The notes under the pieces: model-generated
What the model was told of the DNA's origin: nothing
Database searches by the model: none
The model's input: only the letters and a program-made list of their open reading frames with translations
Position numbers and translations under genes: made by a program
Origin: Gemmatimonadota bacterium
Lineage (GTDB): Bacteria > Gemmatimonadota > Gemmatimonadetes > Gemmatimonadales > GWC2-71-9
DNA: 64,000 bases
NCBI GenBank assembly: GCA_009692185.1
Contig: SHZT01000010.1
Coordinates: 1 to 64,000, forward strand
Direction of reading: 5' to 3'
Shown: positions 42,056-50,539 of the stretch, one piece after another
How the letters are laid out: each line of letters begins with the position of its first letter
Numbering within the stretch: the first letter of the stretch is position 1

Positions 42056-43150
42056 ATGCGCTTAGGGCTCGCGTACAACCAAAGACCTGACTCTGCGACG
42101 GAGAGCGCGAACAAACTCTCCGACCCAACTCAACCCCCCAGTACTTCCGACGCGTACGTGGAGTGGGACGAGCCGACCACCATTGACGCGGTGGCGCGCG
42201 CACTTCGCATCTTCGGTGACGTGGTGCATCTCGAAGCCGTCGGAGACTTCGCCTCGCGTCTCGCCGCCTCCCGTATCGATCTCCTGTTCAACATGGCCGA
42301 GGGTCACTCGGGGCCGAACCGCGAGGCCCACGTGCCCGCGATCGCCGAGTTCCTGGGCATCCGCTACACCGGTTCCGATCCGCTGACGCTCTCGGTCGCG
42401 CTGCACAAGGCGCGCGCGAAGGACGTGCTCGCCCAGCGTGGCGTACCCACGGCGCCGTATGTGCTGGTCGAGCGCGTGGACGACCTCGGCCTGCTTCGCA
42501 CGGCCAACATCTATCCGGCGTTCCTCAAGCCGGTGTGGGAGGGGTCGTCGAAGGGCATCAGCCAGGAGAACTACGTCGAGACGCCGCGCCAGGCCATGGC
42601 CCGCGCGGCCTTCCTGCTGGACCGCTATCGGCAACCCGTCCTGGCGGAGACGTATCTCCCCGGGCACGAGTTCACGGTCGCGATCATGGGCAACGATCCC
42701 TCGCCGCGGTGCCTGCCGACGATCCGGTTCCAGTTCGAGGGTCTGCCGGCCGGTTCGCTCCCGGTCATGGGGTACGAGGCGAAATGGCTGTGGGACGTCC
42801 CCGAGTCGCCGCTGCACGTTCTCGAGTGCCCGGCGGGCATTCCGGACAAGGCCGACCAGTCCATCCAGCGCGTGGCGCTGGCAGCCTACCGCGCGCTCGG
42901 GTGCCGGGACTGGGCCCGGGTCGATGTCCGGATGGACGCGTACGGCGCGCCCCACGTGATCGAGGTGAATCCCCTGCCCGGCATCATTCCCGACCTCACG
43001 GCGAATTCGTGCTTCCCGAACGCGGCGCACGCCGCGGGCATCGGCTATGCCGAATTGATCCAGACCGTCACGCGCATCGCCTGGCGGCGGCTCACCGGTC
43101 TCGAGCTCGAGGCCAGCGCCCCACGGCGCCGGCTGGCGGGGGCCGCGTGA
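42056..43150 (+). CDS. ATP-grasp ligase 1 (D-Ala-D-Ala ligase-like, non-canonical)
   Basis: ATG 42056 has GGAG four bases upstream and is preferred over ATG 42044; the product is 364 residues. It belongs to the ATP-grasp superfamily and resembles D-Ala-D-Ala ligases: LLFNMAEGHSGPNREAHVPA, YTGSDPLTLSVALHKARAK, FLKPVWEGSSKGI, ARVDVRMD and VIEVNPLPGI (metal-binding Glu/Asn). The Ddl substrate loop HGxxGEDG is replaced by AEGHSGPNREA, so housekeeping Ddl activity is unlikely. It probably joins an amino or beta-amino acid to a carboxylate through an acyl phosphate. It is coupled by GTGA to a second such ligase, then GNAT and KamA. Confidence 0.85.
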   Translation: MRLGLAYNQRPDSATESANKLSDPTQPPSTSDAYVEWDEPTTIDAVARALRIFGDVVHLEAVGDFASRLAASRIDLLFNMAEGHSGPNREAHVPAIAEFLGIRYTGSDPLTLSVALHKARAKDVLAQRGVPTAPYVLVERVDDLGLLRTANIYPAFLKPVWEGSSKGISQENYVETPRQAMARAAFLLDRYRQPVLAETYLPGHEFTVAIMGNDPSPRCLPTIRFQFEGLPAGSLPVMGYEAKWLWDVPESPLHVLECPAGIPDKADQSIQRVALAAYRALGCRDWARVDVRMDAYGAPHVIEVNPLPGIIPDLTANSCFPNAAHAAGIGYAELIQTVTRIAWRRLTGLELEASAPRRRLAGAA

Positions 43151-44169
43151 AGGTCATCGTGTTGTACGACGGCGTGGCCATCGACTGGACCGCCGAGGAG
43201 ATCTCCTCGGTGATGCGACCGGTGAGCCAGATCGCGCGCATTCTCGCGGACGAGGGGCACGATGTGACGCGGGTCGGCGTGCGTCATGACATGCGCTGGC
43301 TGGCCAAGGTGCGCCGGGCCGACATGGTCTTCAACCTGTGCGAGGGCATCAACGGCGTCAGCCGGTTCGAGGACCTGGTGACGTCCACGATGGAGCTCGC
43401 GGGCATCCCGTTCACCGGGACGCGCGCGTGGACCACCGTGGTCTGCCATCACAAGGGCCTGCTCAACTCGTTCCTGCAGTCCGCGGGGCTACCGGTCCCC
43501 CGGTGGGTGGTGCCGCGGGGCCACAAGGTCGCGAAGGATTTCCCGCTCCCGGCCATCGTCAAGCCGGCCGCGGAAGATGCCAGCGCCGGCATCGAGCAGG
43601 ACTCGGTGGTCACCACCCGGCGCCAGCTCGAGACCTGCGTAGCGCGCCTCTCGGAGACGTACGACGAGGTCATCGTCCAGGAATACGTGGACGGCCGGGA
43701 ATTCGCGGTTGGATTCGTAGGCGACCTGACCCTGCCGGTGTCCGAAATCGACTTCGGCAAGATGCCCGCGGGCTCCTGGCGCATCCTCACCTTCTCCGCC
43801 AAGTGGGAGAAGGGCTCGCTGGATGACATCGGCACCAGGCCCGTGTGTCCGGCGCCCATAGATAAGGAACTGGAAAAGCGGCTCACTACGACGGCCGCCG
43901 CCGCGTGGCAGCTGGTCGCCGGGTCCGGGTACGGCCGGGTGGACATGCGGGTGGATGCCCAGGGCCGGCCGTGGATCCTCGAGGTCAATCCCAATCCCGA
44001 CATCTCGGACGACGCCGGCCTGTCGGCCATGGCCGCGGCGCTCGGCTGGACCTACCCGGAACTGGTGCTCCGCATTTTCGACCTGGCCCGCTCGGCCGCC
44101 CAGCGCGAACAGTCCGTCGCGGGCCTGGCTGGCACTCCGGCTCGCGCGTCGAACCCCGCGACGGCATGA
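43147..44169 (+). CDS. ATP-grasp ligase 2 (D-Ala-D-Ala ligase-like, non-canonical)
   Basis: The 340-residue protein starts at GTG 43147, overlapping the first ligase stop. It is a divergent paralogue of its neighbour: MVFNLCEGINGVSRFEDLV, YTG-like FTGTRAWTTVVCHHKGLL, AIVKPAAEDASAGIEQDS, VIVQEYVDGREFAVGFVG, GRVDMRVDAQGRPWILEVNPNPDIS. The EVNPNPD metal site is intact. The Ddl signature loop is again altered (CEGINGVS). Two distinct ligases in tandem suggest two successive amide bonds or a heteromeric enzyme. The C-terminal about 20 residues are Ala-rich and disordered. Confidence 0.85.
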   Translation: MKVIVLYDGVAIDWTAEEISSVMRPVSQIARILADEGHDVTRVGVRHDMRWLAKVRRADMVFNLCEGINGVSRFEDLVTSTMELAGIPFTGTRAWTTVVCHHKGLLNSFLQSAGLPVPRWVVPRGHKVAKDFPLPAIVKPAAEDASAGIEQDSVVTTRRQLETCVARLSETYDEVIVQEYVDGREFAVGFVGDLTLPVSEIDFGKMPAGSWRILTFSAKWEKGSLDDIGTRPVCPAPIDKELEKRLTTTAAAAWQLVAGSGYGRVDMRVDAQGRPWILEVNPNPDISDDAGLSAMAAALGWTYPELVLRIFDLARSAAQREQSVAGLAGTPARASNPATA

Positions 44170-44657
44170 CGGTGAAGCCCAGCGTGGTCACGCTCAAGTC
44201 ACCCGCGGCGAGGCACCGCACGCGGGTGCGCGAAATCGTGGACGCGACCGGGCTGTTCCGGCCGGAAGAAGTGGAGATCGCGCTCGAGGTGTTCGATGGT
44301 GCGACGGAGGAGCCGGGTGTGGACTACACGGCCATTGGCGCCTTCGAAGATGAGTACCTGGTCGGGTTCGTGTGCTTCGGGCCGACGTCCGGCACGGTCG
44401 GAACCTGGGATCTCTACTGGATCGCGGTGGATCCCGCCGGCCACCGCCAGGGGATTGGCCGCAAGCTGGCAAGTGCGTGTGAACGCGTCATGGCGGGAAA
44501 CAACGGACGGCTGGTCGTCGCCGAAACGTCGTCTCGCGCCGATTACGGTCCGACCCGCGCGTTTTATGAGGCGCTGGGCTACACGGTCGCTGCACGGGTG
44601 GCGGACTTCTACGCCCAGCAGGACGACCTCGTGGTCTATACCAAGCGCCTGTCCTGA
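44166..44657 (+). CDS. GNAT-family N-acetyltransferase
   Basis: The 163-residue protein has the GNAT fold: GTWDLYWIAVDPAGHRQGIGRKLASAC holds the acetyl-CoA pyrophosphate loop (R/Q-x-x-G-x-G/A, here HRQGIGRKL), and ADYGPTRAFYEALGYTVAARV is the C-terminal motif B. ATG 44166 overlaps the ligase 2 stop (ATGA). In the same operon as a lysine aminomutase it is a natural candidate to acetylate beta-lysine or the ligase product. It is only about 163 residues, clearly shorter than the beta-lysine acetyltransferase AblB, so it is not called AblB here. Confidence 0.85.
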   Translation: MTVKPSVVTLKSPAARHRTRVREIVDATGLFRPEEVEIALEVFDGATEEPGVDYTAIGAFEDEYLVGFVCFGPTSGTVGTWDLYWIAVDPAGHRQGIGRKLASACERVMAGNNGRLVVAETSSRADYGPTRAFYEALGYTVAARVADFYAQQDDLVVYTKRLS

Positions 44658-44679
44658 GTGAGAGGAGAGCGCCCTATCC

Positions 44680-45873
44680 ATGACTGACTGGTCGAAACGA
44701 CTGCGCGAACAGAGCATGACCTCGCTCCAGCAACTGGTCGACCGTTTCGGGGCCGAGCATTTCCCCGATCTGCCGAGCCTGCAACAGGCCTCGGACAACT
44801 TCGAATTCCGCATCTCCCCGGCCATGGTCGAGCTGATCAAGGAGCCGGGAGACGCCATCTGGCGGCAGTACGTGCCGGACCTGCAGGAGCTCGAGGTCGT
44901 GGACGGAATGGTCGACAGCCTGAACGAGGACGCCGACAGTCCGGTGCCGAACATCACGCACCGCTACCCGGACCGGGCGCTATTCCTGGTGAGCCCGGTG
45001 TGCGCGGCCTATTGCCGGTTCTGCACGCGACGCCGGAAGGTGGGCGACCCCGAAAAGATTCCCATGTCGCAGTTCGAGAGCGCGTTCCAGTATCTCGAAA
45101 AGCACACCGAGATCCGCGACGTCATCATGTCGGGGGGCGACCCGCTGCTCCTGTCGGACCGCCGGCTGGACCAGATCATCGGCCGGCTGCGCCAGATTCC
45201 GCACCTGGAAATCATCCGGATCGGGAGCCGGGTACCCTGCCACATGCCCGAACGCATTACCCCGGAGCTCTGCGCCGTGCTGAGCAAGTACCATCCCTTC
45301 TTCATCAACACGCACTTCAATCATCCGGACGAACTGACGCCGGCGGCGGTGCGCGGCCTCGGGATGCTGGCCGACGCGGGAATCCCGCTTGGCTGCCAGA
45401 CGGTGCTGCTCAAGGGCGTCAACGACGACGTCGAGACAATGAAGTTGCTCATGCGGAAGCTGCTCGCCGCGCGGGTCCGCCCCTACTACATCTATATGTG
45501 CGACCAGGTGGCCGGCGTCGAGCACTTCAAGACATCGGTCGAGACGGGCCTGGAAATCATCAAGGGCCTGCGGGGCTGGACCAGCGGGCTCGCCGTGCCC
45601 CATTTCGTGATCGACGCGCCCGGCGGCGGCGGCAAGATCCCGCTCCTGCCGGAATACGTCGAGAGCGTCACCGACGACGAAGTCGTGATGCGGAACTTCC
45701 GCGGGAAGCGCTACGTGTGGAAGCAGCCGCCCGGCGAGGACTCACTCGTTGCGGCTGGGATTCACGAGCCGGAGTACGGGTTCCTGCCGAACTTCGAAGT
45801 GGGCAGCGACAACGGGAACGGCAAGAACGGCAACGGGAAGAAGAACGGGAAGAGGAAGAAACTGGGCGGATGA
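44680..45873 (+). CDS. kamA: Lysine 2,3-aminomutase (radical SAM, PLP)
   Basis: The 397-residue enzyme carries the radical-SAM cysteines Cys108, Cys112, Cys115 in VCAAYCRFCTRRRK and the PLP-lysine Lys319 in DAPGGGGKIP. Two acidic residues that bind the substrate amino group in characterised lysine 2,3-aminomutase are kept (Asp275 in YMCDQVAGVEHF, Asp312 in VIDAPGG), whereas glutamate 2,3-aminomutases replace them. This favours L-lysine to L-beta-lysine. GAGGAGAG lies upstream of the ATG. The C-terminal about 20 residues form a basic Asn-Gly-Lys tail (GNGKNGNGKKNGKRKK) absent from usual members. It is the last gene of the ATP-grasp operon. Confidence 0.9.
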   Translation: MTDWSKRLREQSMTSLQQLVDRFGAEHFPDLPSLQQASDNFEFRISPAMVELIKEPGDAIWRQYVPDLQELEVVDGMVDSLNEDADSPVPNITHRYPDRALFLVSPVCAAYCRFCTRRRKVGDPEKIPMSQFESAFQYLEKHTEIRDVIMSGGDPLLLSDRRLDQIIGRLRQIPHLEIIRIGSRVPCHMPERITPELCAVLSKYHPFFINTHFNHPDELTPAAVRGLGMLADAGIPLGCQTVLLKGVNDDVETMKLLMRKLLAARVRPYYIYMCDQVAGVEHFKTSVETGLEIIKGLRGWTSGLAVPHFVIDAPGGGGKIPLLPEYVESVTDDEVVMRNFRGKRYVWKQPPGEDSLVAAGIHEPEYGFLPNFEVGSDNGNGKNGNGKKNGKRKKLGG

Positions 45874-45962
45874 GCGAATGAGCGGATAGGCGGATAAGAA
45901 AACGGGACCCGAGTGGGTCCCGTTCTCTTGTCCGCTCATCCGCTCACCCGCCCATCCGCCTA
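45865..45962. terminator. Bidirectional terminator framed by inverted 8-nt repeats
   Basis: The core AACGGGACCC (45901-45910), loop GAGT, GGGTCCCGTT (45915-45924) is followed by CTCTTG. On each side lie four copies of an 8-nt unit in opposite orientation: GCGGATGA, GCGAATGA, GCGGATAG, GCGGATAA (about 45866-45897) and TCCGCTCA, TCCGCTCA, CCCGCCCA, TCCGCCTA (45931-45962). They extend the stem to the stop codons of kamA and the EF-G gene. Confidence 0.8.
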
Positions 45963-48059
45963 CTTCTTCTCCGCCGCCTCCAGCTCCTTCTTGTGCGCCT
46001 CGACCACTTTCGCGGTCACTTCCGGCGGCGCTTCCTGGTACCCGTGGAACTTCTGGCGATACGTCCCGCGGCCGTGGGTCACCGAGTGCAGGGCGGTGGC
46101 GTACCGGTCCAGCTCGGCTTCCGGCACCAGCGCCTTGAGCTTGGTGAGTTTCCCGTTCGGCTCGCTGCCGAGGATCTTGCCCCGGCGCGAGGACAGGTCG
46201 CCCATCACGGCGCCCAGGTGCTCGTCGGGTGTCAGGGCCTCCACCTCCGCGATCGGCTCAAGGAGAATCGGCCGTGCATGCGGCGTCACGTTCCGGAACG
46301 CCAGGATGCCGGCCATCTTGAACGACATTTCGTTCGAGTCCACGTCGTGGTATGAGCCGTCGTACAGCTCGACCTTGATGTCCACCATCGGGTAGCCCGC
46401 CACCGGACCCTTGGGCAGTGCGTCGATGATGCCCTTCTCCACCGCAGGTATGTACTGCCGCGGGATCACGCCGCCCACGATCTCGTCCACGAACTGAAAG
46501 CCCGAGCCGCGCGGGAGCGGCGCGACGCGGATCCAGCAATCGCCGTACTGCCCCCGCCCGCCGGACTGTTTCTTGTGCTTGCCCTGCCCTTCGGCCTTGC
46601 CCTTGAGCGTCTCGCGGTAGGCAACTTTCGGTTTTCCCAGCGTCGAGTGAACGCCGAATTTCCGCGCCAGCCGGCCGGCGATGATCTCGAGGTGCCGCTC
46701 GCCCCGGCCCCGGACGAGGGTCTGTCCCAGCTCGGGGTTGAACTCGCTGTGAAACGTCGGGTCCTCCTCCGACAGGCGGTGGAGCCCGGTGGACAGCTTG
46801 TCTTCCTCGCCCCGCGTCTTCACGTCGATGGACAGCGTGATGATCAGGTCCGGGAAAGGAATGCGGGGGAGCGCGACCGGGACGGCCGCCGTGGACAGTG
46901 TGTCGTCGGTGTGCGTGTTCCGGAGCTTGGCCACGACCCCGATGTCCCCGGCGTGGAGAGACGGCACTTCAATCCGATCCTTGCCCAGCCCGACGGACAG
47001 GTGGTTGAGTTTCTCCATGGAATCCCGCGGGGCGTTGAAGACCTCGGCCCCGTTCGCCACGACGCCCGAGATAACGCGGAAATACGTGACGTCACCGACA
47101 TGCGGCTCGGACACCGTCTTGAATACCTGCGCGACGAACGGTCCGTCATCCTTCGCCGTCAGGACAATCGGCTTCATCTCGCCCCAGGTCTTTACCTCGA
47201 TCGCCGGCCGCTCGGTCGGCGCCGGCATCAGCTCCACCAGCTCGGTGAGGAGGACCCGACTCCCGTAGGTCAGCTCGGCCGACCCGCAGAGCAGCGGGAC
47301 CAACTCGCCGTTGTCCACGCCCAGGTGCATCGCCCGTACCAGGTCATCCTTCGCGATCGTTTCGCCGGCCAGGTAGCGCTCGAGCAGTGCGTCGTTGGTG
47401 GTCGCCACCGTCTCGATCAGGTTCTGCGTGTACTGCTCGACCTGCGCCTTGAGTTCGGGAGGTGGCGGCGCCTCGTCCGACTCGCCTGTCTTGGTCCCCT
47501 TCTTGAACAGGAGCGCCTTTCCAGTGATGAGATTGACGATCCCCCTGAAATCCGACCCTTCGCCGATGGGAACCTCCACCGGGACCACCTTGGCGGTCAG
47601 CTTGCTCTTGATGTCATCGACCACGCGGTTGAAGCTGGCGTGTTCCTTGTCCATGAGGGAGACGTAGAACATGCAGGGCAGGCCGCGATCCTCGCAGTAC
47701 TGAAACACCTGCTCGGTCCCCACTTCCACGCTGCCGGTGGCGCTCACCACGATGAGCCCGGCATCCGCGGCCCAGACACCAGCCACCGCGTCGCCCGCGA
47801 AGTCCAGGTACCCGGGCGTGTCGATGAAGTTGATCTTGGTGTCCATCCACTCGGCGTAGGCCAGCCCGAGGCTGATGGAGTACTTGCGTTCGATTTCGTC
47901 GGGCGTGTAGTCGGTGAGCGCGGTACCGTCCTTGACGGACCCATGCCGCTTGGTGGTTCCGGCCACGAACGCGAGGGCATCAACCAGGGCGGTCTTGCCG
48001 CAAGCGCCGTGGCCCAAAACCGCCACGTTTCGTATGTGTTCTCCCGTATAGACCCGCAT
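45960..48059 (-). CDS. Elongation factor G paralogue (EF-G2-like)
   Basis: The 699-residue translational GTPase has all five EF-G domains. The G domain shows P-loop GHGACGKT (16-23), a switch I variant IERKYSIS in place of the usual RGITI, and DTPG (80-83). The guanine-recognition motif NKxD is replaced by SLMD (134-137). Domains II-V include GRGERHLEIIAGRLARKFGV and the C-terminal RGTYRQKFHGYQEAPPEV. Such divergence marks the EF-G2 group of accessory factors rather than the main FusA. GGAGG lies eight bases upstream of the ATG. It converges on kamA. Its GTP dependence and role (translocation, recycling or stress) cannot be read from sequence. Confidence 0.85.
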   Translation of the reverse strand: MRVYTGEHIRNVAVLGHGACGKTALVDALAFVAGTTKRHGSVKDGTALTDYTPDEIERKYSISLGLAYAEWMDTKINFIDTPGYLDFAGDAVAGVWAADAGLIVVSATGSVEVGTEQVFQYCEDRGLPCMFYVSLMDKEHASFNRVVDDIKSKLTAKVVPVEVPIGEGSDFRGIVNLITGKALLFKKGTKTGESDEAPPPPELKAQVEQYTQNLIETVATTNDALLERYLAGETIAKDDLVRAMHLGVDNGELVPLLCGSAELTYGSRVLLTELVELMPAPTERPAIEVKTWGEMKPIVLTAKDDGPFVAQVFKTVSEPHVGDVTYFRVISGVVANGAEVFNAPRDSMEKLNHLSVGLGKDRIEVPSLHAGDIGVVAKLRNTHTDDTLSTAAVPVALPRIPFPDLIITLSIDVKTRGEEDKLSTGLHRLSEEDPTFHSEFNPELGQTLVRGRGERHLEIIAGRLARKFGVHSTLGKPKVAYRETLKGKAEGQGKHKKQSGGRGQYGDCWIRVAPLPRGSGFQFVDEIVGGVIPRQYIPAVEKGIIDALPKGPVAGYPMVDIKVELYDGSYHDVDSNEMSFKMAGILAFRNVTPHARPILLEPIAEVEALTPDEHLGAVMGDLSSRRGKILGSEPNGKLTKLKALVPEAELDRYATALHSVTHGRGTYRQKFHGYQEAPPEVTAKVVEAHKKELEAAEKK

Positions 48060-48169
48060 GACGGAGACCTCCTGCCAAGGGGATGGAGAACATGGAACCG
48101 GGGACCGGTGGTGTCCAGTGCTGGCGCGGGGCCGGGCGTGACGTATGATTGATGGGTTAGGAGGTCGGC

Positions 48170-48583
48170 ATGAGACGAATTGGGACGGTGCTTGCCGTGG
48201 TGTCGGTCGGTGCGTCGGCCTGCATGACGGGGCCGTTGAGCGTGGCCGGTTCGCCGGGGGCCTACCTCGCGGCCAACCCGCCGTCGCGCGCGTGGGTCGT
48301 GTTGAACGACGACCGGCACTTGGTGGTGGACGGGCCGCAGGTCATTTCGGACACGCTGTTTGGCTTCACCAATGGCAACGCGGTGACCATCGCTTCCGAC
48401 CAGTTACGGGACGTCAAGGTTCGCCGGCTCTCCGTCTTCCGGACCGCCTTGATCCCTGGCGCGCTGATGATGGGCGCCGTGGCGGGGGTGGTGTTCGTCA
48501 AGAGTCTCCAGCCTACCGTCGACCCGTGGGACGGGAACAGCCACGACGATGAAAATAGCCCGGGCGGGACCCTCAACCCGTAG
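48170..48583 (+). CDS. Putative lipoprotein of unknown function
   Basis: The 137-residue product starts MRRIGTVLAVVSVGASACM, a lipoprotein signal with Cys at residue 18, and GGAGG precedes the ATG. It has a short beta-rich middle (RAWVVLNDDRHLVVDG, DTLFGFTNGNAVTI), a hydrophobic segment at about 92-112 (ALIPGALMMGAVAGVVFV) and a Asp/Pro-rich tail. The pattern (lipobox, 'DGP-V-SDTLFGF' strands, C-terminal helix) recurs in small envelope proteins of related soil bacteria, in my impression, but I know no function. It is divergent from the EF-G gene and convergent with the ABC transporter. Confidence 0.65.
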   Translation: MRRIGTVLAVVSVGASACMTGPLSVAGSPGAYLAANPPSRAWVVLNDDRHLVVDGPQVISDTLFGFTNGNAVTIASDQLRDVKVRRLSVFRTALIPGALMMGAVAGVVFVKSLQPTVDPWDGNSHDDENSPGGTLNP

Positions 48584-48594
48584 GGGCCTTCGAG

Positions 48595-50487
48595 CTAGCG
48601 ATACCCGGCGGCCTGGAGGTTAAACAGCTCCGAGTAAAGCCCGCTCTTGATCAGCAGCTCTTCGTGGGTCCCCTGTTCCACCAGTTCGCCCTGCTGTAAC
48701 ACGATGATCCGGTCCGCCATGCGCACCGTCGAAAACCGGTGGGAGATAATCACGGCGATCCGGTCCCGCGTCAGCTCGGTGAACCGGAGAAACACCTCGT
48801 ATTCGGCGCGCGCATCGAGCGCCGCGGTGGGCTCGTCGAGAATCACCACCTGGGCGTCCCGCATGTAGGCCCTCGCAAGGGCGACCTTCTGCCACTCGCC
48901 GCCCGACAACTCGACGCCGCCCTCGAACCGCCGGCCCAGCTGGTGCTCGAAGCCCTTTTCCAGGCGGCCGGCCACCGTGTCGGCGAGGCTCCGGCCCGCG
49001 GCGGCCGCGACCCGCTCCTTGTTTTCCATCTCCCCAACTTGCCCCACGCCGATATTCTCCCGGAAAATCAGGTCGTAGCGCACGAAGTCCTGGAAAATGA
49101 CGCCGATGTGAGCCCGCAGGCTGTCCACGTCGTACTCCCGGAGGTCCACGCCGTCGAGCAGGATCCGCCCCTCGGATGGGTCGTAGAGCCGCGCGAGCAG
49201 TTTGACCAGCGTCGTCTTGCCGGCGCCGTTTTCCCCGACCAATGCGACCGACTCATTGGGCGCGAGCGTGAACGACAGGTCCCGCACGGCCCAGCGGCCC
49301 TTCTCGCCGTACCGGAAGCTCACGTGCTCGAACACGAACCCTTCCCGAATCGGGACCGGGACTGGTCGTGCCCCCGGTTTCGAGCGGATCGCGGGTTCCA
49401 GGGCAAAGAACACGAACAGGTCAGAGAGGTAGAGCGCGTTCTCGTAGATCTGCGAGAGCGACATGAGGAATCGCTGAATCAGTTCACGGCTCTGCCGGAA
49501 CGAGGCGGCCAGGAACGTCAGCACGCCGATGGTGAACAACCCTGCCGCGGACCGATGGCCGATCACCGTGAGATAGATGATCACCACGTAGGCGCCGTAG
49601 TAGCCGAGCGTCCCGACCAGGGCGAGGAGGGTGGAGACGGTCGCGCGTTTCGTAGAGAGCGCCTTGTTTTCTTCGTAGAACTGCTTGGCCAGCCGGTCGT
49701 AGCGCTCGACCAGGAACGGGGCGAGGCCGAACAGCTTGACCTCCTTGACCGTCGTGTCGGTCGCACCCACCCAGCGCAGGTAGTCCAGCAGGCGGCGTTC
49801 CGGCGTCCACCGGAACAGCAGGGAGTAGCCGAGCGAGGCAAAATGCGTCTCGCCCAGGAACGCCGGGACCACGGATATGGCCAGGAGGACCATGAGCCAG
49901 GGCACGTACAGCACCAGCGCCACCGCGAGGGACGCGAGCGTGATCAGGTCCTGGGCCGATGTCAGGACCAGGCCGAGCAGGCCGATGCGGCCCACCGTCT
50001 GCCGGCGAGCCCGCTCGAGATGATCGTAGGTGTCAGGGTCCTCGAACTGCGCGAGGTCGAGCGTCGCAGCATGGCGCAGCAGCTGGACCGAGATCCGGTT
50101 GGAAAATAGGTCGCCGAGAAGACTTTCGAGCAGGGACGATCCCCGGGCGAGCGCTTCGCCGAACACGCCGATCGCAAGCTCCAGCCCGACGAGTTGTCCC
50201 AGGTGACGCCAATCAACGGGAGCCCCGGCCCCAGCACCAACCGCGTGGACGACCGCGTCTATGATGAGCTTCCCGACCCAGAGCCCGGCCAGCGGCACGA
50301 CTCCGCGAACCAGCCGGAGCGCCACGATGCCGACGGTGTACCCCTTGTGCGTCTGGTACACCATGCTGAGGAGGGGCCCGACGTAACGAAGCGCCTGGAG
50401 CCGTTCGCTCCAGGTGGGCTGGTGATCGGTGTTGCGGGGGCTCCGGGCGAACCGGGGCAAGCCGTGCAGGAATGGCGGGCCGCTCAT
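48595..50487 (-). CDS. ABC exporter, fused permease-ATPase
   Basis: The 630-residue half-transporter has an N-terminal membrane domain (about 40-350, six helices) and a C-terminal ATPase. The ATPase has Walker A GENGAGKTTLVKL, Q-loop VIFQDFVRYDL, signature LSGGEWQKVALARA, Walker B VVILDEPTAALD and H-loop IISHRFSTV. It is a type IV exporter that works as a dimer. The substrate (lipid, peptide or drug) is unknown. A TAATAT hexamer seven bases before the ATG and the lack of a Shine-Dalgarno site suggest a leaderless start. Confidence 0.9.
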   Translation of the reverse strand: MSGPPFLHGLPRFARSPRNTDHQPTWSERLQALRYVGPLLSMVYQTHKGYTVGIVALRLVRGVVPLAGLWVGKLIIDAVVHAVGAGAGAPVDWRHLGQLVGLELAIGVFGEALARGSSLLESLLGDLFSNRISVQLLRHAATLDLAQFEDPDTYDHLERARRQTVGRIGLLGLVLTSAQDLITLASLAVALVLYVPWLMVLLAISVVPAFLGETHFASLGYSLLFRWTPERRLLDYLRWVGATDTTVKEVKLFGLAPFLVERYDRLAKQFYEENKALSTKRATVSTLLALVGTLGYYGAYVVIIYLTVIGHRSAAGLFTIGVLTFLAASFRQSRELIQRFLMSLSQIYENALYLSDLFVFFALEPAIRSKPGARPVPVPIREGFVFEHVSFRYGEKGRWAVRDLSFTLAPNESVALVGENGAGKTTLVKLLARLYDPSEGRILLDGVDLREYDVDSLRAHIGVIFQDFVRYDLIFRENIGVGQVGEMENKERVAAAAGRSLADTVAGRLEKGFEHQLGRRFEGGVELSGGEWQKVALARAYMRDAQVVILDEPTAALDARAEYEVFLRFTELTRDRIAVIISHRFSTVRMADRIIVLQQGELVEQGTHEELLIKSGLYSELFNLQAAGYR

Positions 50488-50539
50488 GGGACGGATATTA
50501 ATGCTGGGTGACTCACGGCGTCTCTAGACCACACGGACA

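Noticed and set aside
42056-44169. Calling the ATP-grasp genes ddl (cell-wall D-Ala-D-Ala ligase)
   Set aside because: Both lack the HGxxGEDG substrate loop of Ddl, occur as two paralogues in tandem, and sit with a GNAT and KamA rather than mur genes.
44166-44657. Naming the GNAT ablB and the pair with KamA a classical N-epsilon-acetyl-beta-lysine pathway
   Set aside because: The GNAT is only 163 residues, much shorter than AblB, and two ATP-grasp ligases are not part of that pathway.
46575-48152. A 525-codon plus-strand frame opposite the EF-G paralogue
   Set aside because: It is antisense to a complete EF-G and lacks any recognisable motif or ribosome-binding site.
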